A stretch of DNA of 64,000 nucleotides from Macellibacteroides fermentans (GTDB lineage Bacteria > Bacteroidota > Bacteroidia > Bacteroidales > Tannerellaceae): positions 1-64,000 of the forward strand of contig NZ_JACCCY010000001.1 of assembly GCF_013409575.1 (NCBI RefSeq), given 5' to 3'. Each line of letters begins with the position of its first letter. Within the stretch, counting starts at the first letter, position 1. Position numbers and translations under genes: made by a program. Shown here in pieces: positions 63,241 through 64,000 of this stretch. Under the pieces are notes generated by a model. It saw only the letters and a list, made by a program, of their open reading frames with translations. It was not told the origin of the DNA and searched no databases.

Positions 63241-64000
63241 ATGACATCATTAAGTAAAAACATTCAGGATCTTCGGGAACGTAAAGCTCTTGTAGAGATG
63301 GGTGGTGGTGAAGCTGCGATTGAAAAGCAGGTTGCGATGGGTAAATTAACCGCTCGCGAACGAATCATTACCTTATTGGATAAGAATTCTTTTCATGAAT
63401 ACGACTTGTTCGTTGACCATGACGGCCGTGATTTTGGCATGGAAAATAAAGTGTTGCATGGAGATGGAGTAATTACCGGTACCGGTACCATTTTTGGCGC
63501 ACCTATTTGTATCTACGCTCAGGACTTTACAGTTGCAGGTGGATCTTTAGGATTAAAGCACGCACGTAAGATCACTAAAATCATGGATCACGCCTTGAAA
63601 ATGAAGTGCCCAATCATTGGAATCAATGACTCGGGTGGTGCTCGTATTCAGGAAGGGGTAGGGGCTTTGGCTGGCTACGGAGAAATTTTTTATCGCAATA
63701 CAATCTGTTCGGGGGTAATTCCTCAGATTTCTTTAATCTTAGGCCCATGTGCCGGAGGTGCAGTATATTCTCCAGCATTAACAGACTTCGTATTTGTGGT
63801 AGAAAATATTTCTAAGATGTTTATTACCGGTCCGAATGTAATTAAAACAGTTTTAGGCGAAGATATTTCAATGGAGGACCTTGGCGGTGCCCGCGTACAT
63901 GCCGAAATTACAGGTAATGCCCATTTTTATGCACAGAGCGAGCTTGAATGTTTTGACCAAATCAAGAAACTGGTAAGCCTTATTCCATGGAATAACATGG
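63241..64000 (+). CDS. Acyl-CoA carboxylase beta subunit, partial
   Basis: The frame is open from the ATG at 63241 to the right edge (about 253 residues). It is the carboxyltransferase (crotonase-like) type: IEKQVAMGKLTARERI, QDFTVAGGSLGLKHARKI, GINDSGGARIQEGV and SLILGPCAGGAVYSPALTD, which form the oxyanion holes. Typical of propionyl-CoA carboxylase or the methylmalonyl-CoA decarboxylase subunit of the succinate-propionate route of Bacteroidales. Which of the two needs the missing C-terminus and the neighbouring genes. Confidence 0.95.
   Translation, partial: MTSLSKNIQDLRERKALVEMGGGEAAIEKQVAMGKLTARERIITLLDKNSFHEYDLFVDHDGRDFGMENKVLHGDGVITGTGTIFGAPICIYAQDFTVAGGSLGLKHARKITKIMDHALKMKCPIIGINDSGGARIQEGVGALAGYGEIFYRNTICSGVIPQISLILGPCAGGAVYSPALTDFVFVVENISKMFITGPNVIKTVLGEDISMEDLGGARVHAEITGNAHFYAQSELECFDQIKKLVSLIPWNNM

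Overview
The window looks like a chromosome segment of a Bacteroidales bacterium, probably close to Parabacteroides/Tannerellaceae (genus is inference). Grounds: a SusC/SusD pair driven by an ECF sigma/FecR pair, Bacteroidetes-type promoters (TTTG, about 20 bp, TAnnTTTG), DUF4248 and DUF2975 proteins, a chuR-like anaerobic sulfatase-maturating enzyme, and abundant SPII and Tat-like signal peptides on glycan-active proteins. No rRNA, tRNA, CRISPR array or intact insertion sequence was seen.

Layout. (1) 1-6920, minus strand: a defence operon with an XRE regulator, a large SNF2-type helicase with a degenerate PLD-like N-terminus, an AbiEi/AbiEii-like toxin-antitoxin pair with its own palindromic operator, a DUF4391 protein and a type III-like DNA methyltransferase cut by the left edge. 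(2) 6921-13466: accessory strip with hairpins, a GyrI-like/WYL regulator pair, a VOC protein, orphan and eroded ORFs, a DUF4248 protein, a duplicated DUF2975/XRE cassette and two tandem small-RNA candidates. (3) 13467-24079: pirin, a small ferredoxin-like protein, a glycan locus of two GH29 fucosidases around a frameshifted NPCBM glycosidase, a serine-type sulfatase and a beta-propeller-like protein. (4) 24630-29742: ClpB, a small acidic protein, an OmpA lipoprotein and an outer-membrane barrel. (5) 29901-42011: an ECF/FecR/SusC(STN)/SusD system followed by a Tat-type Gfo/Idh/MocA oxidoreductase and a giant HEAT plus double DUF1080 protein, suggesting a 3-keto-glycoside route. (6) 42200-55282: MetY, a 650-bp intergenic region packed with three kinds of tandem repeat, MarC, a Dabb-anSME-TldD-TldE operon, a two-SGNH-plus-MBOAT O-acylation operon and an MscS channel. 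(7) 55483-64000: AddB-like nuclease, RfbA, OmpA porin, polyprenyl sugar-phosphate transferase, RuvX, peptide deformylase and the start of an acyl-CoA carboxylase.

How parts fit: the sulfatase at 21338 has serine at the formylglycine position, a type that anSME enzymes, but not aerobic FGE, can mature, and a chuR-like anSME lies at 47912-49144. Sigma, FecR and the STN-bearing SusC form a trans-envelope sensing relay for the import system whose likely catabolic genes follow. The most unusual signals are noncoding: an operator/promoter buried at the end of the defence helicase gene, 22-bp-period arrays at two distant loci, and tandem promoter-to-terminator small-RNA units.
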